The notes under the pieces are model-generated. The model saw only the letters and a list, made by a program, of their open reading frames with translations, searched no databases and was not told where the DNA came from. 14,775 nucleotides of DNA from contig JALNWB010000100.1 in assembly GCA_023231105.1 (NCBI GenBank), positions 1-14,775 on the forward strand. Reading direction: 5' to 3'. Both the position numbers and the translations under genes were made by a program. Numbering within the stretch: position 1 is the first letter of the stretch; each line of letters starts with the position of its first letter. This document shows, in pieces, positions 1 through 6,153 of the stretch. Source of the stretch: Ignavibacteriaceae bacterium (GTDB lineage: Bacteria > Bacteroidota > Ignavibacteria > Ignavibacteriales > Ignavibacteriaceae).

Positions 1-1
1 A

Positions 2-244
2 ATAGCAGATAGGAAAGCAGTTCTTTGCTTTGCCAATATTCCTTTCGGAAATTATGCTTTCATCATTTGTCATGACAAGAATTGCAACGGAAAAGTTGAC
101 CATAACATTCTGGGATTTCCGGCTGAACCATTAGGATTTTCAAACGGGTGGGAACTAACTCTCTTTTCCGGTTTGCCAAATTTTTCTAAACTTAAGTTTG
201 AATTCTCCAAGTACAAACAAGACTACAAAATTGATTTTAAATAA
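2..244 (+). CDS. DUF2141 family protein, C-terminal part (5' end outside window)
   Basis: An open frame enters from the left edge and ends at TAA 242-244, giving 80 residues of a protein whose start is not in the window. The visible part contains GNYAFIICHDKNCNGKVD followed by LGFPAEPLGFSNGW. This is the signature of DUF2141 proteins, whose usual form is a YAV..FHDEN.NGKLD stretch followed by G.P.EP.GFSN. Members are normally about 130-150 residues, exported, and of unknown function; the fold is probably a small beta-sandwich. The Asp/Asn-rich D-K-N-x-N-G-x-x-D segment resembles a calcium-binding loop, which is inference. The family call is fairly firm; no function can be given. It ends about 145 bases before the next gene, which has its own promoter, so it probably belongs to an upstream transcript. 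Confidence 0.72.
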   Translation: MADRKAVLCFANIPFGNYAFIICHDKNCNGKVDHNILGFPAEPLGFSNGWELTLFSGLPNFSKLKFEFSKYKQDYKIDFK

Positions 245-329
245 CATTGCCCTAACAATTTCCTCTTCGGAACAAAATAGGTTGACTGACGGGGATTTTA
301 AGATGGAAAATATTATAGCAAAATTTAAT

Positions 330-358
330 TTGACTTTAAATAAAAATACTTGTATCAT
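330..358 (+). promoter_or_regulatory. Probable sigma70-like promoter of marR
   Basis: TTGACT (330-335) and TATCAT (353-358) are separated by exactly 17 bases and lie 31 bases upstream of the marR ATG at 389. The -10 hexamer is inside the 17-bp palindrome at 348-364, so a repressor bound there would block this promoter. Seen by inspection only; no transcript data. Confidence 0.5.
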
Positions 359-364
359 ACAAGT
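348..364. promoter_or_regulatory. MarR operator, site 1 (perfect palindrome)
   Basis: ACTTGTAT-C-ATACAAGT is a perfect 8-bp inverted repeat around one base, 24 bases upstream of the marR start codon and overlapping its -10 box. The length and symmetry are typical of MarR-family operators. The same palindrome recurs at 865-881 and 1125-1141, with one or two changed outer bases. The arrangement predicts autorepression. Confidence 0.75.
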
Positions 365-388
365 AACAAAAATTGAATTATTTGTAAA

Positions 389-847
389 ATGAGCGATACT
401 TCGAGTTTAGTAAAGAAATTTCATAGTGAAATGATCGATTTAATCAAGAAATACCAGTTTCGTGATCGGAACACAATGGCTTCTTGCGGTATGTCGGTTA
501 GCCAATGTTATATTTTGGAGACGCTAAATAGATTCGGACCTCTGTCTATGCAGCAATTGGCTGATAAAATGCACCTTTCAATTAGTACTATGACGAGGGT
601 AATTGCTCCGTTAATTGCGCAGAATTTTATTAATCGGGAAGAAGACCCGGCTGATCGCCGAATAAAAATAGTTCAATTAACCGAGAGCGGTAATGAAATG
701 TTTGTTAGTTCGTGGAAAAGTATTATGGAATCAGAGAAGATGATTATTGAAAGTTTTCCTTTGGAAAATAGAGAAATATTGGTGGAGTTCCTTCAAAAGC
801 TAAATAAAGCTTTTGGTAACTGGAATACGACGTGTTGCAAAAAATAA
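389..847 (+). CDS. MarR-family winged-helix transcriptional regulator
   Basis: A 152-residue protein, the usual size for MarR regulators. Residues about 40-100 form the winged helix-turn-helix: Q..ILETLNRFGPLSMQQLADKMHLSISTMTRVIAPLIAQNFI holds the helix-turn-helix with recognition helix around 63-78, and REEDPADRRIKIVQLTESG is the classic wing with its D-x-R-x-R type tip. N- and C-terminal helices should form the dimer interface. Cysteines at 33, 40, 149 and 150 are notable; Cys33 just before the DNA-binding domain and the C-terminal Cys-Cys pair could sense thiol-reactive compounds or metalloids, but this is inference. No clear Shine-Dalgarno is seen. The 348-364 palindrome in front and two more downstream suggest that it represses itself and the methyltransferase at 1175. 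Confidence 0.93.
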   Translation: MSDTSSLVKKFHSEMIDLIKKYQFRDRNTMASCGMSVSQCYILETLNRFGPLSMQQLADKMHLSISTMTRVIAPLIAQNFINREEDPADRRIKIVQLTESGNEMFVSSWKSIMESEKMIIESFPLENREILVEFLQKLNKAFGNWNTTCCKK

Positions 848-864
848 AAAAAATTTGGCAAAAT

Positions 865-881
865 AGTTGTATGATACAAGT
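865..881. promoter_or_regulatory. MarR operator, site 2
   Basis: AGTTGTAT-G-ATACAAGT matches site 1 at 15 of 17 bases, with one broken outer pair. It lies 17 bases after the marR stop codon and 50 bases before the small ORF at 932. It contains TATGAT (870-875), a possible -10 box, but no well-spaced -35 is visible. Confidence 0.7.
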
Positions 882-931
882 GTTTTTAATTTTGAGCTAA
901 AACTTCAAAACAAAAAAATGAAGAATTACAA

Positions 932-1108
932 ATGAAAAGTAGTGAATGCCTCAATCAGTTTGGTTGGAGAAAATCAGACGAAAAAATAAAAACTTTCTTT
1001 CCGGAAAGAGAAAATTTTCTAGAAGTTCAAAAGGAAATTGAAGTCGAATTTCTTCAGAAACTTAATAAAGATTTTGGAAACCGGGAATCACAATGCAAGG
1101 AACGATAA
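932..1108 (+). CDS. 58-residue chimeric small ORF (methyltransferase-like N-terminus, MarR-like C-terminus)
   Basis: Runs from ATG 932 to TAA 1106-1108. The first ~23 codons and the bases before them resemble the start of the methyltransferase gene at 1175: both have ATTACAAATG, then M-x-S-x-E-x-x-N-Q and a D-E followed by a TTT-TTCC stretch. The last ~35 codons resemble the MarR C-terminus: VEFLQKLNKDFGN here, VEFLQKLNKAFGN in MarR residues 132-144. In those 13 codons seven of eight base differences are silent, so the two copies diverged while both were under protein-level selection. The simplest reading is a deletion scar between two tandem marR-methyltransferase pairs. A real microprotein that pairs with MarR through its C-terminal helix is a speculative alternative. 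No domain is complete. Confidence 0.45.
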   Translation: MKSSECLNQFGWRKSDEKIKTFFPERENFLEVQKEIEVEFLQKLNKDFGNRESQCKER

Positions 1109-1124
1109 AAAAAATTTACTATAT

Positions 1125-1141
1125 AGTTGTATAATACAAAT
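1125..1141. promoter_or_regulatory. MarR operator, site 3, upstream of methyltransferase
   Basis: AGTTGTAT-A-ATACAAAT matches sites 1 and 2 with changes in the outer arms and centre. It contains a consensus TATAAT (1130-1135) as a possible -10 and lies 33 bases before the ATG at 1175. A TTG at 1127 inside the palindrome is in frame with the methyltransferase, but using it would put the operator inside the coding region. Confidence 0.68.
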
Positions 1142-1174
1142 AATATTTCAAAAATAAAAAAAGGAAAATTACAA

Positions 1175-1825
1175 ATGGGAAGCACCGAATACTTTAATCA
1201 AATTGCAGGAAAATGGGACGAAGTAAGAACGACTCTCTTTTCCGAAAACGTTCGTAAAGTTGCTGTGAAATATGCAGAAGTTAAACGTGGATTAGTAGCT
1301 GCAGATATTGGTGCAGGGGCAGGATTTATAACAGAAGAACTTCTTCGTAATGGACTAAATGTGATAGCCGTTGACCAATCTCTGGAAATGGTAAATGAGA
1401 TGAAGAAACGATTTAGCAATTCTAAAGATGCTGAATTTCGACTAGGAGAATCAGAATCGCTTCCACTTAATAACGAGTCTGTCGATTTAGTTTTTGCAAA
1501 CATGTATTTGCATCATGTTGAAACTCCTGCGAAAGCAATCAAAGAAATGGTAAGAATTTTAAAGCCTGGTGGGAAATTAATTATCACCGATGCGGATGAA
1601 CATAATTATGAATTTTTGAGGACAGAGCAGCATGATGTATGGTTAGGGTTTAAAAGAGAAGATATTCGATCGTGGTTTAGTGATGCGGGATTGGCTGACA
1701 TTAAAGTTGATTGTGTTGGTGAAAATTGCTGTCCGACCTCAGAGAGTTCAGGAGAAAAAGTTGAAATCAGCATTTTTGTTGCGATGGGGAAAAAACCGAT
1801 GGCTGACATCGGAAATATAGAATAG
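1175..1825 (+). CDS. Class I SAM-dependent methyltransferase (UbiE/ArsM-like fold) with C-terminal Cys motif
   Basis: 216 residues from ATG 1175, preceded by AAAGGAAAA about 6 bases upstream; an in-frame TTG at 1127 is rejected because it lies in the operator. Motif I is AADIGAGAGF (42-51), the acidic residue after strand 2 is in VDQS (66-69), and the post-motif region is LVFANMYLHHV (105-115) followed by LKPGGKLIITD (129-139). The fold is thus a Rossmann methyltransferase acting on a small molecule. The C-terminal region EFLRTEQHDVWLGFKREDI...WF and the VDCVGENCC motif (Cys180, 185, 186) resemble, from memory, methyltransferase domains that are fused or adjacent to ArsR regulators. The substrate is unknown; arsenic or another soft metal is possible but not shown. 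Control by the upstream MarR is likely. Confidence 0.88.
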   Translation: MGSTEYFNQIAGKWDEVRTTLFSENVRKVAVKYAEVKRGLVAADIGAGAGFITEELLRNGLNVIAVDQSLEMVNEMKKRFSNSKDAEFRLGESESLPLNNESVDLVFANMYLHHVETPAKAIKEMVRILKPGGKLIITDADEHNYEFLRTEQHDVWLGFKREDIRSWFSDAGLADIKVDCVGENCCPTSESSGEKVEISIFVAMGKKPMADIGNIE

Positions 1826-1870
1826 AAATAAAATTAGAAATAAATGATTTATAGAAGGAGTATCGACTAA

Positions 1871-3445
1871 ATGAAAAAGATAATAGAAGTAACACAAAAA
1901 TATTTTTTTATCATTTTAATTTTACTGCTGCAGAGCATAGTAAGTTTTGCCCAAACCAAAGCAGTAAAAACAAATGAGAAACCGGTTATTGACGGGGTAA
2001 TCGAGGATTTATGGCAGAATGCCTCAAAGTTTAATTCTTTCATACAGATAAAACCCGACATACTTGCAGAAGGAACTGTAAAAACAGAAACTTACTTTTT
2101 TTATGATCAGGAAAATATTTATATGGCGATGAAGCTGTATCAAAAGAAAAATACGATTCATTCAAGCAAAGGCAGAAGGGATTCAGAAATAGTTGGTAGT
2201 GGCGATTACGTAAGTTTTGCGTTAGATCCATTTAATAATGGTAATACAGCTTTCTTTTTTACGGTCAATCCGGAAAATGCCGTTATGGATGGCACTATTG
2301 ATGAATATGGAACAGAGAATCTTTCATGGGACGCTTCCTTCAATTCTGCCACAGTAATAGCTGATGATTACTGGAGCGTAGAGATTCAGATTCCACTGAA
2401 TTCAATCAGCTTTCAAAATAAAGATGTTCAAGATTGGGGAATTCGTTTTGCTCGGAGCTATGCTCAAAAACAAGAGATTGCAGTTAGTAGGCTAATTGAT
2501 ATTAATGGTCCAGCTAAGTTAATTAATTTAGAAAAACTAACTGGTCTTGAAGGATTAAATAAAAAAAATAATTTTGTTCTAACTCCTTATGCTTATTCTC
2601 ACAACGAAGCTGATTTTCTAAAGCAGTCCTCAATCGTTAAAGGAAAAGCGGGTGGAGAATTAAGATACAATCCTAATTCATCACTGACAATTCTTGCAAC
2701 AGTTAATCCCGACTATGCTCAAGTAGAAACCGACAAAGAAATAATTAATGTAAGTGATTTACCAACCGAATATCCTGAGAAGCGCCCATTCTTTACCGAA
2801 TCAAGTGATTTCTATACAAATGCTGCCTTTAATTCTAGAAATATTGTAGATATAAAAGCCGGATTGAAAATACGGCAGCTTGGTGAACTCGTGAAATCGG
2901 ATATTACGAGCGTAGTTGATGGAGATGATCATCTTTGGTTAGTGGGACATTCGATAGTGAGTGATAATAAATCTTATCTTGTTGAAGCTACCGGCGGATT
3001 GAAAAGTCAGCCATCTAGAAATGATTACAATGTAACTACGCACTTGCTAAAATGGTTGTTTGATAAACGTCTTATGGCTTACAATTGGATTGGCACGATT
3101 AATATGCCCGGAAAAGATAAAAATGAATGGGAGACAGTTAATGGAATACGTTGGGCGACTCGGGATTTCGTTTTACGGTATTGGAGCCATTATAAAACAA
3201 AACTTTACAACCCAAATATTGTAGGTTGGAATTATTTATCAAATGAATTTGTAAATGAGGTTGCGACTAAATATTCTATTATTGAACCTACGGGATTGTT
3301 CAGGACCTCGAGTTTACAAGTAGCTTTTGATTATTATGATTTAACCTCACCGCGCAATAATTCATATTATACACTCACATTTACAAATGAATATGATCTA
3401 CATTTGAATGACTACCTGGGTAATTGGTATTTAAGTTTAGTTTAA
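1871..3445 (+). CDS. Secreted CBM9-like/DUF5916 protein, 5' part ending at an in-frame TAA
   Basis: 524 residues from ATG 1871, with AGAAGGAG at 1853-1860. Residues 1-28 are a signal peptide with a long hydrophobic core ending SFAQ. Residues about 35-200 form a carbohydrate-binding family 9-like domain (KPVIDGVIEDLWQNA near the start, then FALDPFNNG and WSVEIQIPL). From about 225 comes the DUF5916 region, with the hallmark NPDYAQVETD followed by EYPEKRPFFTESSDFY. DUF5916 proteins are outer-membrane-associated barrel proteins of unknown function, usually 700-900 residues. Here translation stops within the barrel at 3443-3445, although the same frame stays open to 4036 with barrel-like sequence. 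The product is therefore truncated, probably a decaying gene. It follows the methyltransferase by 45 bases and may share its transcript. Confidence 0.88.
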   Translation: MKKIIEVTQKYFFIILILLLQSIVSFAQTKAVKTNEKPVIDGVIEDLWQNASKFNSFIQIKPDILAEGTVKTETYFFYDQENIYMAMKLYQKKNTIHSSKGRRDSEIVGSGDYVSFALDPFNNGNTAFFFTVNPENAVMDGTIDEYGTENLSWDASFNSATVIADDYWSVEIQIPLNSISFQNKDVQDWGIRFARSYAQKQEIAVSRLIDINGPAKLINLEKLTGLEGLNKKNNFVLTPYAYSHNEADFLKQSSIVKGKAGGELRYNPNSSLTILATVNPDYAQVETDKEIINVSDLPTEYPEKRPFFTESSDFYTNAAFNSRNIVDIKAGLKIRQLGELVKSDITSVVDGDDHLWLVGHSIVSDNKSYLVEATGGLKSQPSRNDYNVTTHLLKWLFDKRLMAYNWIGTINMPGKDKNEWETVNGIRWATRDFVLRYWSHYKTKLYNPNIVGWNYLSNEFVNEVATKYSIIEPTGLFRTSSLQVAFDYYDLTSPRNNSYYTLTFTNEYDLHLNDYLGNWYLSLV

Positions 3446-4036
3446 ACTCCTTCAACAAATCAAAAATTTCGTTACCGGAATGTTGCAAACTATCCTAATG
3501 ATAAAATATTTGAAAATGCATTTAGCAAATTCGTATTAATCGAAGATAAAGCAAGCAGTTATAGCGCAACATTAAATTCCGATTATTCAAAAACAGTTGG
3601 ATTTAGTCTTTCTTATACCAATAATCATATCCGTAAATCAGTTGCAGATAATGTTAATTCAGAAGTCTATTGGAAGATTGGTTCCGATTTCGTCGTTAAA
3701 TATTCTTTGGGTTACATCAATCTCCAAGGTTCGGATTACCAGGCTAAGTATGAACAAGTGATTAATAGGTTGCAAGTTGAATATAACATTACAGATAAGT
3801 TAAATATTCGTGGAATAATTCAGCCGAATATTGCCCGGTTGCCGAACAGAGATGATTATCGAAACAATCTCAGTTCATTCAATCTAACGCTTGCATGGGA
3901 ATATCTGCCTGGAAGTTTTATGTACTTCGTTTACAACCGGTATAGAAACTCGGAAAAAGCAAATACGATTTCGAGATCGCTTTTGGACAACAATCAATCA
4001 GTGGTTTTGAAGTTGAATAAATCTATCTCCTTGTAA
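3446..4036 (+). pseudogene. 3' remainder of the DUF5916 gene, downstream of the in-frame stop
   Basis: Directly after TAA 3443-3445 the same reading frame is open for 196 codons to TAA 4034-4036. The joined sequence reads YLSLV-stop-TPSTNQKFRYRN, as expected of a strand-turn-strand in a beta-barrel, so only one codon is wrong and there is no frameshift. The end (LTLAWEYLPGSFMYFVYNRYRN, then a short tail ending VVLKLNKSISL) has the alternating aromatic pattern and closing strand typical of the DUF5916 C-terminus. Intact, the protein would be about 721 residues, normal for the family. An internal TTG at 3707 could open a 109-residue piece, but this would be an incomplete barrel and is unlikely to be a separate gene. 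A sequencing error at 3443-3445 is the main alternative. Confidence 0.75.
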
Positions 4037-4356
4037 AATAATTGATGTTGTTAAGTGATCTTGGCTAACTCGTTTTAGAATTTGAAACGAATTAACCGAG
4101 ATCATCTTTCAACAAAAATTTTGTAGTCCTGATGGATATTCTCGGACAGTTTCATCTCGATAGAACATTATTTTTTGATTCCGAATTTTGAATGATTTGG
4201 TTAAACAGAAAGTTTTAGTGCAATTGTTAAGTCTTGGAATTATTCTTAGACTCAACCTTTTGAGTTCCTTTATTGTAACTCACGGGGCGAAGCTGTTTTC
4301 AAACTAGATGAATTGCTGTCAGGAGATTAACAAACTATGATTTCAATAAATAGATT
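4037..4356. other. 320-base intergenic region
   Basis: Holds the hairpin at 4057-4103 near its left end, and AGGAG (4321-4325) with a seven-codon ORF at its right end. Between about 4104 and 4320 I see no gene, clear repeat or confident promoter; one short open stretch ending at TAA 4328-4330 has no start codon and no recognisable match. Confidence 0.6.
4057..4103 (+). terminator. Long imperfect hairpin after the DUF5916 gene, probable terminator
   Basis: Arms 4057-4075 and 4085-4103 pair over 19 positions: 16 Watson-Crick pairs, one G-U and two C-A mismatches, around a 9-base loop. It starts 20 bases after the stop at 4036. Only a weak pyrimidine run follows (ATCTTTC), so it may act as a processing or stability hairpin rather than a strict intrinsic terminator. 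Confidence 0.55.
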
Positions 4357-4360
4357 ATGA
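4337..4360 (+). CDS. Seven-codon upstream ORF overlapping the methyltransferase start
   Basis: ATG 4337 follows AGGAG (4321-4325) by 11 bases and encodes MISINRL, ending at TGA 4358-4360. The stop overlaps the ATG at 4357 in an ATGA arrangement. The only good ribosome binding site lies before this short ORF, and the 4357 ATG itself has none at normal distance. Translational coupling through a leader peptide is therefore possible, or the site may simply serve 4357 at long range. Confidence 0.3.
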   Translation: MISINRL

Positions 4361-5013
4361 ATCCTTGGTTAGAAATACCGTTAGCTGATTACGAAGCCCA
4401 CATGTCAATGGCTTCTATAGCCCAAGCGCAGTACATCTCACGAGTTCTTGCGGGGATTGTTCAAGATGTTCGTCCATCATCAGTTGCAATTATAGGATGT
4501 TCCGGCGGGAATGGATTTGATCAATTACCAACCGACATAGTTAAGCGCGTTGTTGGTGTTGAGATAAATCCTCACTATATAGAAATAGCGCGAGAACGGT
4601 ACATGTATCATTTTAATCGACTCGAACTTATCTGTCAGGATTTTCAAACTTCAGCGTGTTCTTTTAAACCGGTAGATCTTGTTTTTGCCGCTCTTATTTT
4701 CGAGTATGTAGATTACATAACAGGACTTACTTCTATAAAAAAATTTATTAAACATGGTGGATTTCTATCGGTTATTTTACAACTGCCCAACGAAACAATA
4801 TCAGCCGTTAGTCCAAGCCCTTATTCAAGCTTAAGTAAACTCAACGGTTTTTTAAAATTGGTTTCGCCGGAAAATTTTGAAGCATGCGCAGTCTCCGTCG
4901 GACTATCTGTTGTGACAAGTAAACGTTCAATGCTCGATTCCGGCAAAGTATTCCATGAATTTCTCTTACAAAAAACATGCAGCGAAGTTTATACGTCGGT
5001 TATTAACTTTTAA
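4357..5013 (+). CDS. Class I SAM-dependent methyltransferase
   Basis: 218 residues. Motif I is VAIIGCSGGNGF (43-54), motif II ends in the acidic VEIN (68-71) expected to hold the ribose of S-adenosylmethionine, ICQDF (92-96) matches the adenine-binding acidic position, and VDLVFAALIFEYVDY (106-120) is the post-motif strand and helix. A hydrophobic KHGGFLSVILQLP strand follows. This is a normal-length Rossmann methyltransferase domain with a short C-terminal extension. The N-terminal MNPWLEIPLADYEAHM is a helix often seen in small-molecule methyltransferases of this kind. The substrate cannot be read from the sequence. The thioesterase gene starts 20 bases downstream, so the two are probably cotranscribed. 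The start at 4357 was chosen because no in-frame upstream start has a ribosome binding site. Confidence 0.87.
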   Translation: MNPWLEIPLADYEAHMSMASIAQAQYISRVLAGIVQDVRPSSVAIIGCSGGNGFDQLPTDIVKRVVGVEINPHYIEIARERYMYHFNRLELICQDFQTSACSFKPVDLVFAALIFEYVDYITGLTSIKKFIKHGGFLSVILQLPNETISAVSPSPYSSLSKLNGFLKLVSPENFEACAVSVGLSVVTSKRSMLDSGKVFHEFLLQKTCSEVYTSVINF

Positions 5014-5033
5014 ATTTCGAGAAGGAAAGAATA

Positions 5034-5459
5034 ATGCTTGAGAAAATTATTTTTCAAGAATCAATTCATACATTTCAAATAGATTTTAACCATCATGTTA
5101 GCAACATCGTTTATATTCAATGGATGGAAATCGGGCGATTGAAATTATTACACAAAGCCGGTTTGTCAATTGAACAAATTGATAAAGCAGGCTTTTTCAT
5201 AGTTTTAGCTGAGACTCATATCAAATATAAGCGCGAGCTTTTTCTTGGAGAAACTGTGGAAGTAGAATTATGGCTTTCAGAATTGAACGGGGTATATTCA
5301 TGGTTTGAGTTTTTATTTAGAAAAGTTGGCGGAGATATTGTTGCTTCCGCACAGCAAAAATGTGTTTTTGTAGATACCAAAACAAAACGTCCAAAGCGGT
5401 TAATGGAAAAAGGATGGACGTTATTTCTCCCTTTCGTAAAAAATATCACTAATGACTGA
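5034..5459 (+). CDS. Hotdog-fold acyl-CoA thioesterase (4HBT/YbgC/FadM-like)
   Basis: 141 residues, the usual single-hotdog length, with GAAGGAAAG just before ATG 5034. The N-terminal QIDFNHHVSNIVYIQWMEIGRLKLL (15-39) matches the thioesterase signature in which Asp precedes G/H-H-V-x-N, then Y and a long central helix ending in an arginine. Asp17 aligns with the catalytic Asp17 of Pseudomonas 4-hydroxybenzoyl-CoA thioesterase. The second half (IKYKRELFLGETVEVELWLSEL, then VASAQQKCVFVD and PKRL) follows the strand order of the family. It should hydrolyse an acyl-CoA as a homotetramer in the cytoplasm; the acyl group is unknown. The usual D-x-D before the helix is reduced to one Asp. It follows the methyltransferase by 20 bases and overlaps the next gene by 8. 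Confidence 0.88.
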   Translation: MLEKIIFQESIHTFQIDFNHHVSNIVYIQWMEIGRLKLLHKAGLSIEQIDKAGFFIVLAETHIKYKRELFLGETVEVELWLSELNGVYSWFEFLFRKVGGDIVASAQQKCVFVDTKTKRPKRLMEKGWTLFLPFVKNITND

Positions 5460-5730
5460 TCTGATACTTCAAATCAAAGTAAAAGTTAAGATTGCATCTC
5501 TAAAAAATTTTGCAGAAAAATTAATATCCGGTCAATTAGATAGATCAGCTATAATAAGTGAGACATATTGCGAAAAAGATGAACCTTCCATTGGGATAAG
5601 TTATTGGAAAGTTGATGATATGGAAGAATTTGAAAAGAAATTTTCCTTATGGAAACAATTCTATGAGACTATTGAAGTTAAAGAAGTTTTAACAGCCAGC
5701 GAGGCTATGATCGGGCTATTCAATGATTAA
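5452..5730 (+). CDS. Small protein of unknown function, ferredoxin-like fold predicted
   Basis: 92 residues; not recognised. ATG 5452 overlaps the last 8 bases of the thioesterase gene in another frame, so translation is probably coupled. The residue pattern suggests beta (LILQIKVKVKI), alpha (SLKNFAEKLISG), beta (AIISETYCE), beta (IGISYWKV), alpha (DMEEFEKKFSLWKQFY), beta (IEVKEVLT). This is the beta-alpha-beta-beta-alpha-beta order of ferredoxin-like or dimeric alpha/beta-barrel proteins. One cysteine (Cys40) is present, and there is no signal peptide or membrane segment. Such small proteins often bind ligands or act as monooxygenase-like barrels, but no catalytic residue can be named. The overlap implies a shared role with the thioesterase and perhaps the methyltransferase upstream. 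Confidence 0.75.
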   Translation: MTDLILQIKVKVKIASLKNFAEKLISGQLDRSAIISETYCEKDEPSIGISYWKVDDMEEFEKKFSLWKQFYETIEVKEVLTASEAMIGLFND

Positions 5731-5764
5731 CGCAGCTTCACACGTACTATGTTTCAGCTGAACA

Positions 5765-6106
5765 ATGTTAGATTTAAACGAGAAAAAGTTTTACTTAATA
5801 AATAATTCTGAAACTGGTGAAGTTTCACAAGACACAATTTTTAATTATTTTCAACATGGTAAAATTGTTTGGGCAGATTATTCGGGAGGTTAGATTATTA
5901 AAGGAAACTTAATTGAGCTGATGGATGATGAAGGAATTCTAAGCATGGAATATCATCATATAAATAAAAAGTTTGAAATAATGACCGGAGAATGCCAATC
6001 CATTTCTGAAATATTACCTGACGGGAGAATAAGATTCTATGAAGACTGGAAATGGACATCCGGAGATTTTTCTTCAGGAGAATCAATTAGTGAAGAGATG
6101 ATGTGA
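5765..6106 (+). pseudogene. Small Bacteroidota family gene ('N-acetylglutamate synthase'-type label) broken by in-frame TAG
   Basis: From ATG 5765 the frame reads 42 codons, meets TAG at 5891-5893, then stays open for 70 more codons to TGA 6104-6106. The joined product, about 113 residues, matches a family I know from Bacteroidota: NNSETGEVS near the start, KIVWADYSGG, the stop where the family has Glu, then IIKGNL, HHIN...IMTGEC, LPDGRIRFYEDWKWTSGD and SSGESISEE. A single GAG-to-TAG change would explain it, since all other codons fit. Database entries often call this family N-acetylglutamate synthase; no acetyltransferase motif supports that, and the fold looks like an all-beta repeat. Restarting at ATG 5921 would give only the 61-residue C-terminal half. 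Confidence 0.8.
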
Positions 6107-6153
6107 TATAGAAGCATAATGGTAAGTTTAATTGTAAGAGAGAAGAAATTAAT

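Larger units (their letters stand above)
755..1243 (+). repeat. Diverged direct tandem repeat, units about 755-1000 and 1001-1243
   Basis: Each ~245-base unit reads in the same order: MarR C-terminal codons, stop codon, A-rich AAAAAAAATTT stretch, 17-bp operator, ATTACAAATG start region, and the first ~23 methyltransferase codons ending at TTTCC. Operators are 260 bases apart, stop codons 261 and start codons 243. Similarity is partial and broken by small indels, so this is an old duplication or a fusion of paralogous loci rather than a recent copy. Confidence 0.6.

Noticed and set aside
198..392. A 64-codon open frame between the DUF2141 tail and marR
   Set aside because: It overlaps the DUF2141 end, runs through the promoter and operator of marR, has no ribosome binding site and no recognisable composition.
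1127..1174. TTG start extending the methyltransferase by 16 residues
   Set aside because: The start lies inside the third operator palindrome. ATG 1175 has a ribosome binding site and matches the normal N-terminus.
3707..4036. A separate 109-codon gene starting at TTG
   Set aside because: It is in frame with, and continuous in family character with, the DUF5916 gene upstream; it has no ribosome binding site and would encode an incomplete barrel.
4255..4330. A short open stretch ending at TAA 4328 that looks faintly coding
   Set aside because: No start codon and no match I can name; too short to claim as a gene remnant.
1871..6106. Stop-codon reassignment as the cause of the two in-frame stops
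   Set aside because: The two breaks use different stops (TAA and TAG), and intact neighbouring genes end normally with TAA, TAG and TGA.
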